Assembly (NCBI GenBank): GCA_003153055.1
Contig: PMBV01000470.1
Coordinates: 5,679 to 12,727 of the forward strand
DNA: 7,049 nt
Direction: 5' to 3'
Origin: Myxococcales bacterium
Lineage (GTDB): Bacteria; Myxococcota; Myxococcia; Myxococcales; Myxococcaceae
Part shown: positions 1 to 6,696 of the stretch, one piece after another
Numbering within the stretch: position 1 is the first letter of the stretch
Layout of the letters: each line of letters starts with the position of its first letter
Translations under genes and position numbers: made by a program
Notes under the pieces: model-generated
What the model was told of the DNA's origin: nothing
The model's input: only the letters and a program-made list of their open reading frames with translations
Database searches by the model: none

Positions 1-134
1 GCGGCCACAGGCCCCGAGATCCGCGCCGTGTCGGGTACACCGCAGGCGCCGAGGAGACAGACCTCGAGACCCACCATCATCAGCCTCTTCGCGTGGCTCC
101 GGAGGCCAGGCGCCAACCAGCGTGTCATCGTCAT
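1..134 (-). CDS. Probable lipoprotein, N-terminal part only (runs off the left edge)
   Basis: A leftward frame opens with ATG at 134 (a second in-frame ATG lies at 128) and stays open for 44 codons to the window edge. A strong Shine-Dalgarno AAGGAG (complement of 142-147) sits 7 nt before the first ATG, which is why I accept so short a frame. The product begins MTMTRWLAPGLRSHAKRL, basic and export-like. A hydrophobic stretch follows (residues 18-30), then a lipobox-like LLGAC with the candidate lipidated Cys at residue 31. Oddities are a Glu at residue 24 inside the hydrophobic stretch and Gly at the -2 lipobox position, so the signal is good but not perfect. It is divergent from the GlxA-type regulator, with about 60 bp between starts, which makes it a candidate target of that regulator. 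The mature protein is outside the window, so its function is unknown. Confidence 0.5.
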   Translation of the reverse strand, partial: MTMTRWLAPGLRSHAKRLMMVGLEVCLLGACGVPDTARISGPVA

Positions 135-193
135 GTGCCATCTCCTTGGTTGCCCTCGATGTAGCTTCGAGCGGTGTGGCGCGAACGACAGAA
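135..193. promoter_or_regulatory. Divergent intergenic region between partial lipoprotein gene and GlxA-type regulator
   Basis: This 59-bp gap must hold the start signals for both divergent genes, at least in part. It contains the leftward RBS (142-147) and a small dyad, CTCGA (155-159) and TCGAG (167-171), with a 7-nt spacer. The dyad could be an operator for the neighbouring AraC-type regulator, which commonly binds near its own start, but the arms are short. No convincing -35/-10 pair was found on either strand. If the regulator instead starts at 122, this region would be coding and the two genes would overlap head to head, which I think less likely. Confidence 0.3.
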
Positions 194-1243
194 ATGGTCT
201 ATTTTCGGCCAATGGGCAGACGAGTCGTGCTGGTGGGCTACGACGGCGCCGAAGGGCTCGACCTGTTTGGCCCGGCCGACGTGTTCTCAGGTGCGTGCCG
301 GCGGCTCGAAGCCTCTGCCTATGAGGTCATCTTCGCGACCGCGGGCGGAGGCACCATGACGCTCACCTGCGGTGCGACGGTGGTGGCGCGCGCGCTGCCG
401 AAAGTCCGGGCGGCTGACACGGTGCTGGTCGCCGGCGGCGCCGATCGTGCTGTCGCCACCGCCTCGGCCAACCCCGTGCTGGTGCAGTGGCTGGTGGCCG
501 CCGCCCGGGTCGTGCGTCGCATCGGTTCGGTGTGTGACGGCGCCTTCATCGTCGCCAGCGCAGGACTCCTCGACGGGCGGCGCGCGGCCACCCACTGGTC
601 GTCCTGCGAGCGGCTGGCGCGGCTGTATCCTCGCGTCAACGTCGACCGCGAAGCCATCTTCGTGCGCGATGGGCGCGTCTGGACATCGGCCGGGGTGAGC
701 ACGGGCATCGACATGGCCCTCGCCATGGTCGAAGAGGACCACGGCCGCCAGCTGGCCGACCGCGTCGCCGCGCACCTCGTGCTCTACGTGCGGCGTCCCG
801 GGTTTCAGTCGCAGTTCAGCGAGGAGTTGGTGGCGCAGACCTCGGCGTCGGACCCGCTCGGCCCGTTGGTGGGGTGGGTGCGCGCCAACCTCCGCGCTTC
901 GCTCGATGCCAGCGTGCTGGCGCGGAAGGCCGGTATGTCGGTGCGCTCGCTGCAACGTCACTGCGTCGAGGCGCTCGACACCACGCCGGCGAAGCTGGTC
1001 GAGAAGCTGCGCGTCGAGCAGGCCCGAACTCTGCTCGGGAGCACGCAGCTCGGAACCAAGAACATCGCGGCGCGCTGTGGCTTCGGCTCGGCGTCCCGAA
1101 TGGGCCGCGCCTTCGTGCGCGTGCTCGGGGTCGCGCCGCGCGAGTACCGGAGGATGTTCGGAGAGACGACGGAGCAGCTTCGGGGCACGGCGCGCGTGTC
1201 CACAAGGCTTGACGCCCACCAAGCTGCGTCCCAGCCGAGTTGA
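194..1243 (+). CDS. GlxA-family transcriptional regulator (DJ-1/PfpI-like domain plus AraC-type HTH)
   Basis: This is a cytoplasmic DNA-binding regulator of 349 residues from the 194 start. Residues about 9-200 form a DJ-1/PfpI (class I amidotransferase-like) domain. It opens with VVLVGYDG followed by LDLFGPADVF, the typical GlxA beginning, and carries the nucleophile-elbow-like GSVCDGAF (Cys114) followed by AGLLDGRRAATHW. Residues about 237-277 and 287-322 are the two helix-turn-helix units of the AraC family, ending in the signature AARCGFGSASRMGRAF then GVAPREYR. In this family the N-terminal domain is thought to sense a small molecule and is usually not an active protease. Known relatives regulate choline/betaine/carnitine or arginine catabolism, but the ligand here cannot be told. 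Start choice: the frame is open from 122, but homology begins only after 212. The ATG at 194 has a weakly purine-rich leader and the ATG at 212 has none, so either may be right. Neither has a good Shine-Dalgarno. It is divergent from the partial lipoprotein gene. Confidence 0.9.
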   Translation: MVYFRPMGRRVVLVGYDGAEGLDLFGPADVFSGACRRLEASAYEVIFATAGGGTMTLTCGATVVARALPKVRAADTVLVAGGADRAVATASANPVLVQWLVAAARVVRRIGSVCDGAFIVASAGLLDGRRAATHWSSCERLARLYPRVNVDREAIFVRDGRVWTSAGVSTGIDMALAMVEEDHGRQLADRVAAHLVLYVRRPGFQSQFSEELVAQTSASDPLGPLVGWVRANLRASLDASVLARKAGMSVRSLQRHCVEALDTTPAKLVEKLRVEQARTLLGSTQLGTKNIAARCGFGSASRMGRAFVRVLGVAPREYRRMFGETTEQLRGTARVSTRLDAHQAASQPS

Positions 1244-1319
1244 CACCTGAGTCTCCGAGTTCCGCGAAACTCCTTGGCCGCGGTCGGGCACTGTCCATGC
1301 TGGGCTGCTGTGCGCCGGG

Positions 1320-1338
1320 GCATCGTCTTATGCGATGC
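1320..1338. repeat. Inverted repeat just upstream of the papain-like gene
   Basis: GCATCG (1320-1325) and CGATGC (1333-1338) are perfect 6-bp arms with a 7-nt spacer, TCTTATG. The spacer holds TCTTAT, a weak -10-like hexamer. The dyad ends 8 nt before the AAGGAG of the next gene, so it could be an operator over a promoter or a leader hairpin. There is no matching -35 element, so the promoter reading is weak. In the rest of the 1244-1358 gap I see only a short hairpin (GAGTT 1257-1261 with AACTC 1268-1272), too weak to call a terminator for the regulator gene. Confidence 0.35.
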
Positions 1339-1358
1339 GCCGCCTGAAGGAGCACACC

Positions 1359-2099
1359 ATGCCAAACTACCGATTCGGGAAGCATCCGCCGAAGGTGGAC
1401 TACCGTACGCTTCGCTTCAAGACCTACGCCACGGCAGCCCTCGCTCCGCCGCCTCCCACCGCGGATGCGCTGGTTCGAATCAACAAGGCGCTCGGCGACA
1501 TCGACCCGACCAAGCTGTTCCCGATGGACGGCAACGATCGCTACGGAGACTGCACCATCGCCGCCCTGGCGCATTCGGCTACCACGTACCACGGGCTCGT
1601 CGGCCAGAAGCACGTCATGGCCGAGCAGGCGGTATTGAAGCTCTACATGAGCCTCACCGGGGGCGTGGACAGCGGGTTGCCGGAGCTCGATGTGCTCAAC
1701 TACTGGCGCTCGCACCCCGTCTCCCGCGATGAGATCCTCGCGTACGTCAGCATTGCTCCGAGGGACCACCTCCACGTCCAGCAGGCCATCGCGCTCTTCG
1801 GCGGCGTCTACCTGGGCTTCCAGGTGCAGGCCAACGCGCTCCAGGACTTCGACGCCAGGAAGCCGTGGACGCCGGGGCCCCTCACCAATGACGGGCACGC
1901 GGTCTTCGCCACCGCCTACGATCAGGCGGGAGTCACCGTGCTGACCTGGGGCAACACTCAGCGCGCGACGTGGGCGTGGTGGGACGAGTGCGTCGACGAG
2001 GCGTACGCCATCCTGCCGCCACAGGCCAAGGATCCCAAGTTCGCTCCTGGCTTCAACGTCGCCCAGCTCCAGGCGGACCTGGCGATGGTGGCGAGCTGA
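1359..2099 (+). CDS. Papain-like cysteine-protease-fold protein of unknown function
   Basis: The product is 246 residues. ATG 1359 is chosen over the upstream in-frame ATG at 1335 because AAGGAG (1347-1352) lies 6 nt before it. There is no signal peptide or membrane segment, so it is probably cytoplasmic. The middle has MDGNDRYGDCTIAALAH (Cys65 at a helix start, Asn59 six residues before). Later come TNDGHAVFATAYD (His180) and VLTWGNTQRATWAWWDE (Trp197-Gly198-Asn199). This order (Cys, then GHAV, then a TWG motif followed by aromatic residues) matches the papain fold. However, the usual oxyanion Gln before Cys is replaced by Asn or Arg, and the third catalytic residue is not in the classic NSWG arrangement. 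Activity is therefore uncertain; it could be a hydrolase or a binding protein with that fold. The N-terminus (basic, then a Pro-rich stretch APPPPT at 29-34) might be a flexible arm. It is transcribed alone or after the regulator (115-bp gap) and is convergent with the oxidase. I do not recognise a named family member. Confidence 0.8.
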   Translation: MPNYRFGKHPPKVDYRTLRFKTYATAALAPPPPTADALVRINKALGDIDPTKLFPMDGNDRYGDCTIAALAHSATTYHGLVGQKHVMAEQAVLKLYMSLTGGVDSGLPELDVLNYWRSHPVSRDEILAYVSIAPRDHLHVQQAIALFGGVYLGFQVQANALQDFDARKPWTPGPLTNDGHAVFATAYDQAGVTVLTWGNTQRATWAWWDECVDEAYAILPPQAKDPKFAPGFNVAQLQADLAMVAS

Positions 2100-2148
2100 G
2101 GACGAGCTCGTCGAGCATCACCTGAGCCCGGGATGACAGCGTGTGGTC

Positions 2149-2180
2149 CCCGCCGGAGCCAGGCCGGCTCCAGCGGGTTT
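2149..2180 (+). terminator. Strong hairpin in the convergent gap, probable terminator
   Basis: CCCGC (2149-2153) pairs with GCGGG (2173-2177). GGAGCC (2155-2160) pairs with GGCTCC (2166-2171), with one mismatch between the two stems (2154/2172) and a 5-nt loop AGGCC. TTT follows directly on the + strand, giving a short U-tract. It lies 50 bp after the stop of the papain-like gene. The same hairpin lies just past the oxidase stop on the other strand but lacks a U-run there, so it may only weakly stop the leftward transcript. A 12-bp perfect palindrome, GACGAGCTCGTC, also lies at 2101-2112. Confidence 0.5.
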
Positions 2181-2189
2181 CGTCGCCCT

Positions 2190-5100
2190 TTAGGGCACGA
2201 CGACCGAGACTCGATTGCTGGGCGTCGAGTCGCCAGACACGGTGGGGTACCCAGTCACCGGGGCCGCGTACGCCTTCTGATAGCCGACGAGGTTGTTGGC
2301 GACGACCTGGTACGTGTACGTGCCGGTCGTCGGCCGGTCGGTCACCGTGGTAACGTTCTGCGCGAGCAGGCCGACATTCACCCACGGGCCCTGGAGGTTG
2401 GTCGTCTGATTGAGCTGAGCCCGCTGTACCGTGAAGCCAGTCTCGTTCAAGGCGTTGTCGGTCCACGCCAGGGTCACGCTTCGCCCCGCGACGGTCGCCG
2501 TGAGTCCGCTCGGGGCCTCGGGGCTCACCACCAGCGAGAGGCTGCGCATCATGTCGTTCTCCTCATGCCCCAGCACATGGCAGTGCCAGGCGAACTCCGC
2601 CCCGAAGTTGGTGAGGTCGTTCGTCACCGCGGCCGGTTGGTTCGAAGGATCGATGTTGGTGAACTGGTTTGGCAACGCCGAGCCAATGGGCTTGGTGACG
2701 TCGAGGGGGCGGACGCTGTTGGGCAGCTTCCATGGCAGTGTCTGAATATAGGGCCGCAGCGCGACCACCACGTCTTCCAGCGGATTCATGCGCACCGTGT
2801 CCTTCCACCCCAGCTCATTGGTATCGGGCGTCTTGATGGCGCCATCCCACCCAACCCGGTTGACGAGCTGGACCGAGAAGACATGAAAGTGCATGAAGTG
2901 CGTGTCCACGCCGTTGTGGGTAATCTTCCAGAATTGCACCTCGCCTGGCTTGACCATCTCGGTCGGAGGGTCCGTATACCCATAGGGGATGGTGGTCTGG
3001 GTGAGGAAGTTGGTGAAGGGGAGCTCCACGCCCATGGTGGCGTTCATGCGTCCGTAGTCGAGCGTGAACAGCTCCTGGATGGTTTTGGGGAGCAGCTGCT
3101 TGGTCTGTCCGGCAGCGACGGCCGCGGCGCCCGTTCCTCCACCGCCAGTGATGCTGACGAGCGGAGCAGCCGTATAGCCCAGCCCTCCACCGCCCACGTC
3201 GAGGGTGACGCTCGACACTGCCATCGCGCCGAGCGAGGCCGTCGCGGTCGGCGCGGGTCCAACCCTCGGGCGCGCGACGACGACCAGCGGCGCGGTGGTG
3301 TAGCCGGCCCCACCGGACGTCAGGGTGACGCTGACCAGCGTGGAGGGGGCCAGCGTCGCGGTGCCGCTGACTCCCGTGGCGCCGCCACCCGAGACGGTGA
3401 CCAGGGGCGCCGTGGTGTACGTGGTCCCCACCGGGTTCACGACCGTCACCGACCGGATGGTGCGGTCGGCCCGCATGACAGCCGTGGCCGTCGCCGCTAC
3501 GCACCCCACGCACGGAGGGGTGAGTGTGATGGTGGGCGCTGAGCGGTAGACCTTGCCGCTCGGCACCAGCGCCACGCTCGCCACCGTGGTGGGCGCCAGC
3601 ACCCCCACGGCGAGGGCACCGGTGCCGCCACCGCCCGAGAAGGTGATGGCTGGCAACGTGGTGTACCGGCTCGTGTTGGGTACCAGCGTGAGGCTGGCGA
3701 CCGAGCCAGCGAGGGTTGCCGTCGCGGTGGCCTGGGTACAGCCGGCCGTCCCCACGGCGCAGGGCGGCGGGGCGATGACGACGGTCGGCGCCGAGGTGTA
3801 GCCCGTGCCGCCGCTCGTCAGCGTCAAGCCGCCCAGTGACCCATTGTCGAAGTAGGCGATGGACGTGTCCTGGATGCGCACGTAGGTGTTGGCCGGGGCG
3901 CCTCCATTGCCGGCTGGGTACGGAGTCCCGGGGAGAATGATGGGCTCCTGCACCAGCGCGAAGATGCTCGGCTGCGCCACCTTGAGCGCGGCGAGGTTGA
4001 ACGGCACCAGGTTGGTGGACGTGCCCTGTACTTTGAACTGCATCACGGTGCGTGTGTTGGGGCCGTAGCCGGCGGGCGTGGAGGGCGCGCCACCGGTGGG
4101 GCTCAAGTCGGGGTCACCGGTGAAGTAGTCATTGCGGGGGTCGATGGCGGGCATCGGCGCGACGCCATCGTTGTAGAGGATGAGGGCCGAGCCCTGAGGG
4201 ACGTTGGTGAAGTCGACCACCATGTCGACCCGCTCAGCGGGGCCCGGCATCATCCCGTGCCCGAGGACGTTCAGCACCGTGATGTTGCGCCGGTTGTAAT
4301 CGAAGTTGATGGGGGTGGAGGGGATGACGGCCGGTCCTGGCAAGAGCCCGCCCTCCGAGCCGATCTGCACGATGGCCGGGCCCGCGGTGGTCGGGTCGGG
4401 GACGCCACCCACGCGGTTGTCGGTGGGCCAGGTGGAGGGCCAGCACAGCGAGGGCAGGCCCGTGCCGTTGATGGGTGCGCCGCCGGTGGTGTCTGCGATG
4501 GCCAGGCCCGCGCCAGCCAGCGGAGTGACGGTGGCGCAGCTCGGGAGCGTCGACGCGGCCGTGTGAGCGCTGGCCGGCAGCATTGCCACCTCGGTGCAGG
4601 TGCTCAGGTCGGCGACCGCGCTGCCCTTGCACACCACGCCGGCGGCGGTGGTCGCGTAGTAGAGGCTCAAGTTCCACACGCGATCATTGGAGGCGTTCAG
4701 CAGATGGACCCGGTAGGCCCCGGCCTCCACGGTGGTGGACGGGTACGCCGTGCCGTTGACCAGGGGCGTGTCATTGTAGCCCTCGGGCGCTCCCGAGAGC
4801 GCGGGAGTGCCTGGGCACATGAGCGGCGGGAAAGCGGGCGCGACGGTGGCGAAGGCGGCGCTGGCGCAGACGGTGGGGAGGCCTCCGGCGACGTAGCTGG
4901 CCGCGTTCTGGGCAGGCCAGAACCAGGCGCCGTAGTCCCAGCGGCCGTAGGCGTTGGCGCCCGTCACGTCGGCCGGGTTCTGATTGGGCGTGTAGACATG
5001 AGGAACCCACAGGCTCCCCATTCCACCCCACCGGGCGACGTCCCAGGTGGGGTCCGTCGCGGCGAGCTGGCCGCCCACGGCGCCGTTGTCCGGCACGAAG

Positions 5101-6521
5101 GTCTTGTCTTGGATGACGAGGGGCAGGTAGTGCGCGAGATCCGGGGTCGCCCCCAGCGTCCCGGGGACGGTGGCCAGCGCGAGGTTGTCTTCCTGCACGG
5201 GGTCGACCAGCACGTAGCCGGCCGCCTCACCAGCGTATACGTTGAGCCGAGTGATGCCGTAGGCGTGGTCATGGTAGAACATGAACCGGCCGCTCTGCTG
5301 GTTGGTCCAGTAGAAGCTCAACTGGCCGGGTCCGGTGGCTGGCATGTCGGGCACGTCGGTGGCGCTGAGGCCCTTGTCGAAGTTGGTGAACGCTTGTTCT
5401 CCCGCGGGGACTGTCCACTGATGGGGCGTGCCGTCGCTGATCCACGGCGTGTTGCCTCCGTGGAGGTGCAGCGTGGCGCGATTCTCGGAGTACGGCGTGC
5501 CGTCGGGGCCGTTGCCGGCGCCCATGTAGGTGCGATCCGTGGGGACGAACAGCTGACCCGCGGGGCCCGTGGCCAACGCGTTGGTGAAGCTGATCCGCAC
5601 CGGGCGGTTTCGGGTGGCCACGATGATGGGGCCCAGGAACTGGTAGACGGGAGTGCCCGCGGCGCTCAGCGCATTCATGTCGGTGTAGCCGCGGAGCTTG
5701 GTGGCGGGCAGGTCAGAGTGCAGCTTCTGCGAGTATTCGCCCAGCTGGAGTTGGTAGTAGTCTCCGTCGGCCGGGACGCCCGCGGCGGCAGTGGCGGCGG
5801 CGCTCAGCGGCGTGGCAATGGGCAAGCACTGCCCGAGGTTGTTGGGTCCCGAGACGGCGCACAGACGCGGCAGGGTGTCGACGAACTTTCGCATACCTGA
5901 GCCGGGGACGACCGTGCCGGCGATGACGACCGAAGGCGCTGACGTATAGCCAGTTCCTGCCGAGGTCACGGTGACCGCGGTGACTTGCTGGTAGGTCAGC
6001 GAGCCCGCGGCGGTGTCGACCACGGCGGTGGCGGTGGCGCCAGTGCCCCCGCCTCCCATGAGCGTCACCGTCGGAGTCAGGGCGAAGGCCGCCCCTCCCG
6101 CGGCGACGGTGACGGCCGTCACCTGCCCCAGGGTCGGGGAGCCAGCGGCGAGGTCCACCGTCGCCGTCGCCGCGGCCCCTCCGCCTGACGTCTGCTGCAA
6201 GGGGCTGTTGGCGTAATTGGCGACGCCGAAGATGTCAGCCGGTCCACCAGGGGGCGACATGCTGGCCAGCGTGGTGAGGCCACTTGCCAGTGGGCTGAAC
6301 TTGGCCGTGCCGGGAGTGAGACCTCCGAAGGTCAGGTTGACGCCCGACCGCTGTGCTGATTGGCCCGTGCGAGCGGCCCACCGCTGGGCCTGCGTCGTGC
6401 TCCGCATCCCCGCGGAGGCGGGCTGTCGCGCCTGAAGCCCCGATTCGTTACAGGCAGCCAACATGAATGCCAAACCCATCGCACAGGACAAACACCATGA
6501 CACCGCTGGTTCTCTGTTCAT
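2190..6521 (-). CDS. Large exported multicopper oxidase lipoprotein with internal repeat blocks
   Basis: The product is 1443 residues, far longer than the roughly 500-600 of laccase or CotA-type enzymes. Start 6521 has GAAAAGGA (complement of 6528-6535) 6 nt before ATG. Residues 1-24 are a lipoprotein signal with lipobox LAAC (Cys24), so it should be lipid-anchored outside the cytoplasm. The order is: repeat block A (112-202); cupredoxin 1 (about 255-445) with HLHGG (His352, His354) and YHDHA (His417, His419); a long middle cupredoxin region (about 460-860); repeat block B (896-1138); cupredoxin 3 (about 1140-1332) with HFMHFH (His1208, 1211, 1213) and HCHVLGHEENDM (His1313, Cys1314, His1315, His1319, axial Met1324); and a fibronectin III-like tail (1334-1443). 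All type 1, 2 and 3 copper ligands are present, so it should couple one-electron oxidation of a substrate to reduction of O2 to water. Its size and layout resemble the large MofA-like oxidases implicated in Mn(II) oxidation, but phenols or Cu(I) are also possible. It has its own leader and no operon partner in view. Confidence 0.93.
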   Translation of the reverse strand: MNREPAVSWCLSCAMGLAFMLAACNESGLQARQPASAGMRSTTQAQRWAARTGQSAQRSGVNLTFGGLTPGTAKFSPLASGLTTLASMSPPGGPADIFGVANYANSPLQQTSGGGAAATATVDLAAGSPTLGQVTAVTVAAGGAAFALTPTVTLMGGGGTGATATAVVDTAAGSLTYQQVTAVTVTSAGTGYTSAPSVVIAGTVVPGSGMRKFVDTLPRLCAVSGPNNLGQCLPIATPLSAAATAAAGVPADGDYYQLQLGEYSQKLHSDLPATKLRGYTDMNALSAAGTPVYQFLGPIIVATRNRPVRISFTNALATGPAGQLFVPTDRTYMGAGNGPDGTPYSENRATLHLHGGNTPWISDGTPHQWTVPAGEQAFTNFDKGLSATDVPDMPATGPGQLSFYWTNQQSGRFMFYHDHAYGITRLNVYAGEAAGYVLVDPVQEDNLALATVPGTLGATPDLAHYLPLVIQDKTFVPDNGAVGGQLAATDPTWDVARWGGMGSLWVPHVYTPNQNPADVTGANAYGRWDYGAWFWPAQNAASYVAGGLPTVCASAAFATVAPAFPPLMCPGTPALSGAPEGYNDTPLVNGTAYPSTTVEAGAYRVHLLNASNDRVWNLSLYYATTAAGVVCKGSAVADLSTCTEVAMLPASAHTAASTLPSCATVTPLAGAGLAIADTTGGAPINGTGLPSLCWPSTWPTDNRVGGVPDPTTAGPAIVQIGSEGGLLPGPAVIPSTPINFDYNRRNITVLNVLGHGMMPGPAERVDMVVDFTNVPQGSALILYNDGVAPMPAIDPRNDYFTGDPDLSPTGGAPSTPAGYGPNTRTVMQFKVQGTSTNLVPFNLAALKVAQPSIFALVQEPIILPGTPYPAGNGGAPANTYVRIQDTSIAYFDNGSLGGLTLTSGGTGYTSAPTVVIAPPPCAVGTAGCTQATATATLAGSVASLTLVPNTSRYTTLPAITFSGGGGTGALAVGVLAPTTVASVALVPSGKVYRSAPTITLTPPCVGCVAATATAVMRADRTIRSVTVVNPVGTTYTTAPLVTVSGGGATGVSGTATLAPSTLVSVTLTSGGAGYTTAPLVVVARPRVGPAPTATASLGAMAVSSVTLDVGGGGLGYTAAPLVSITGGGGTGAAAVAAGQTKQLLPKTIQELFTLDYGRMNATMGVELPFTNFLTQTTIPYGYTDPPTEMVKPGEVQFWKITHNGVDTHFMHFHVFSVQLVNRVGWDGAIKTPDTNELGWKDTVRMNPLEDVVVALRPYIQTLPWKLPNSVRPLDVTKPIGSALPNQFTNIDPSNQPAAVTNDLTNFGAEFAWHCHVLGHEENDMMRSLSLVVSPEAPSGLTATVAGRSVTLAWTDNALNETGFTVQRAQLNQTTNLQGPWVNVGLLAQNVTTVTDRPTTGTYTYQVVANNLVGYQKAYAAPVTGYPTVSGDSTPSNRVSVVVP
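2193..2522 (-). other. Fibronectin type III-like C-terminal domain of the oxidase
   Basis: Residues 1334-1443 begin PEAPSGLTATVAGRSVTLAW and continue with TDNALNETGFTVQRA, TTVTDRPTTGTYTYQVVANN and a final NRVSVVVP. This is the usual order of strands in bacterial FnIII domains: the P-x-x-P-S-x-L opening, the central W, and the Y-x-Y-x-V-x-A-x-N near the end. Such domains usually serve as spacers or for adhesion to surfaces or polymers. It comes directly after the last copper motif. Confidence 0.8.
3108..3836 (-). repeat. Repeat block B of the oxidase (six GYTSAP-type units)
   Basis: Residues 896-1138 hold six units whose core tyrosines are at 908, 953, 992, 1035, 1074 and 1116, a spacing of 45, 39, 43, 39 and 42. 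Cores read GYTSAPTVVI, RYTTLPAITF, VYRSAPTITL, TYTTAPLVTV, GYTTAPLVVV and GYTAAPLVSI. Between cores are Gly-rich turns (GGGGTG) or proline/cysteine turns (PPPCAVGTAGC, TPPCVGC), then A-T-A-T and V-x-S-V-T-L strands. It belongs to the same family as block A. It lies between IQDTSIAYFDNG and LLPKTIQELF, i.e. just before cupredoxin 3. Confidence 0.8.
5916..6188 (-). repeat. Repeat block A of the oxidase (two GYTSAP-type units)
   Basis: Residues 112-202 hold two units of about 46 residues. Each has a Gly run, an ATATxVD(L/T)AAGS segment, then a Q-V-T-A-V-T-V strand, and ends with a core that is AFALTPTVTL in unit 1 (Phe146) and GYTSAPSVVI in unit 2 (Tyr192). The block interrupts a stretch that otherwise reads as the oxidase N-terminal leader: FGVANYANSPL before it and GMRKFVDTLP after it. 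The alternating Thr/Val/Ala pattern predicts short beta strands. Confidence 0.75.
6450..6521 (-). other. Lipoprotein signal peptide of the multicopper oxidase
   Basis: Residues 1-24 have a short n-region with Arg3, a hydrophobic stretch at residues 11-22 (LSCAMGLAFMLA), and the lipobox L-A-A-C with Cys24. This predicts signal peptidase II cleavage and lipid attachment. The +2 residue is Asn. No twin-arginine motif is present, so export would be by Sec, with copper loaded after export. Many multicopper oxidases use Tat instead, so this is a small departure from the usual pattern. Confidence 0.7.
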
Positions 6522-6527
6522 GAGAAA

Positions 6528-6547
6528 TCCTTTTCAAACGCGTTATA
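6528..6547 (-). promoter_or_regulatory. Oxidase leader: RBS and possible -10 element
   Basis: The RBS GAAAAGGA (complement of 6528-6535) is clear and fixes the start at 6521. TATAAC (complement of 6542-6547) is a reasonable -10 and would give a very short leader of about 15 nt. No good -35 hexamer lies 16-18 nt further upstream (AACAGC is the best), so the promoter part is tentative. Confidence 0.3.
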
Positions 6548-6675
6548 GGGGAGCACGCGCAGTAGCTGTTCTGTTGAGTCCCCGAGTCCAGCCCGAGGCG
6601 CAACTCCATGCATCGATTAGGAACGCCGCCTGCTCATGGCTCGTCTGCGGGTTGTGTGCCAAAACTGGCTTCGGG

Positions 6676-6696
6676 TTGACGTTTCGGCTGCGTCAA
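6676..6696. repeat. TTGACG/CGTCAA dyad, possible operator
   Basis: TTGACG (6676-6681) and CGTCAA (6691-6696) are perfect inverted arms separated by 9 nt, so equivalent points on the arms are 15 bp apart. A third TTGACG is at 6733-6738. TTGACG also resembles a -35 hexamer on either strand. The site is about 155 bp upstream of the oxidase start. It could be a regulator binding site or chance. Confidence 0.3.

Noticed and set aside
287..1291. Leftward frame of 334 codons opposite the regulator
   Set aside because: It is the mirror of the GlxA/AraC gene, with a His/Arg-rich composition and no RBS.
816..1898. Leftward frame of 360 codons across the regulator and papain-like genes
   Set aside because: It overlaps two well-supported rightward genes and has an Arg/Pro/Ala-rich product with no domain.
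2101..2112. Perfect 12-bp palindrome GACGAGCTCGTC as a terminator
   Set aside because: It has no loop of its own beyond the central bases and no U-run. The hairpin at 2149-2177 is a better terminator.
2133..3542. Rightward open frame of 469 codons opposite the oxidase
   Set aside because: It lies wholly antisense to a gene with clear copper motifs, has no RBS and encodes an Arg/Gly/His-rich product without domains. It is an artefact of high GC.
3108..3836. Regular repeats considered as a CRISPR array or tandem DNA repeat
   Set aside because: The periodicity is at the protein level (39-46 residues) with divergent DNA and unbroken reading frame, so it is a coding repeat, not CRISPR.
4257..5900. 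Rightward open frame of 547 codons opposite the oxidase
   Set aside because: Same reasoning: antisense to conserved cupredoxin sequence, with a Gly/Arg/Val-rich product and no recognisable motif.
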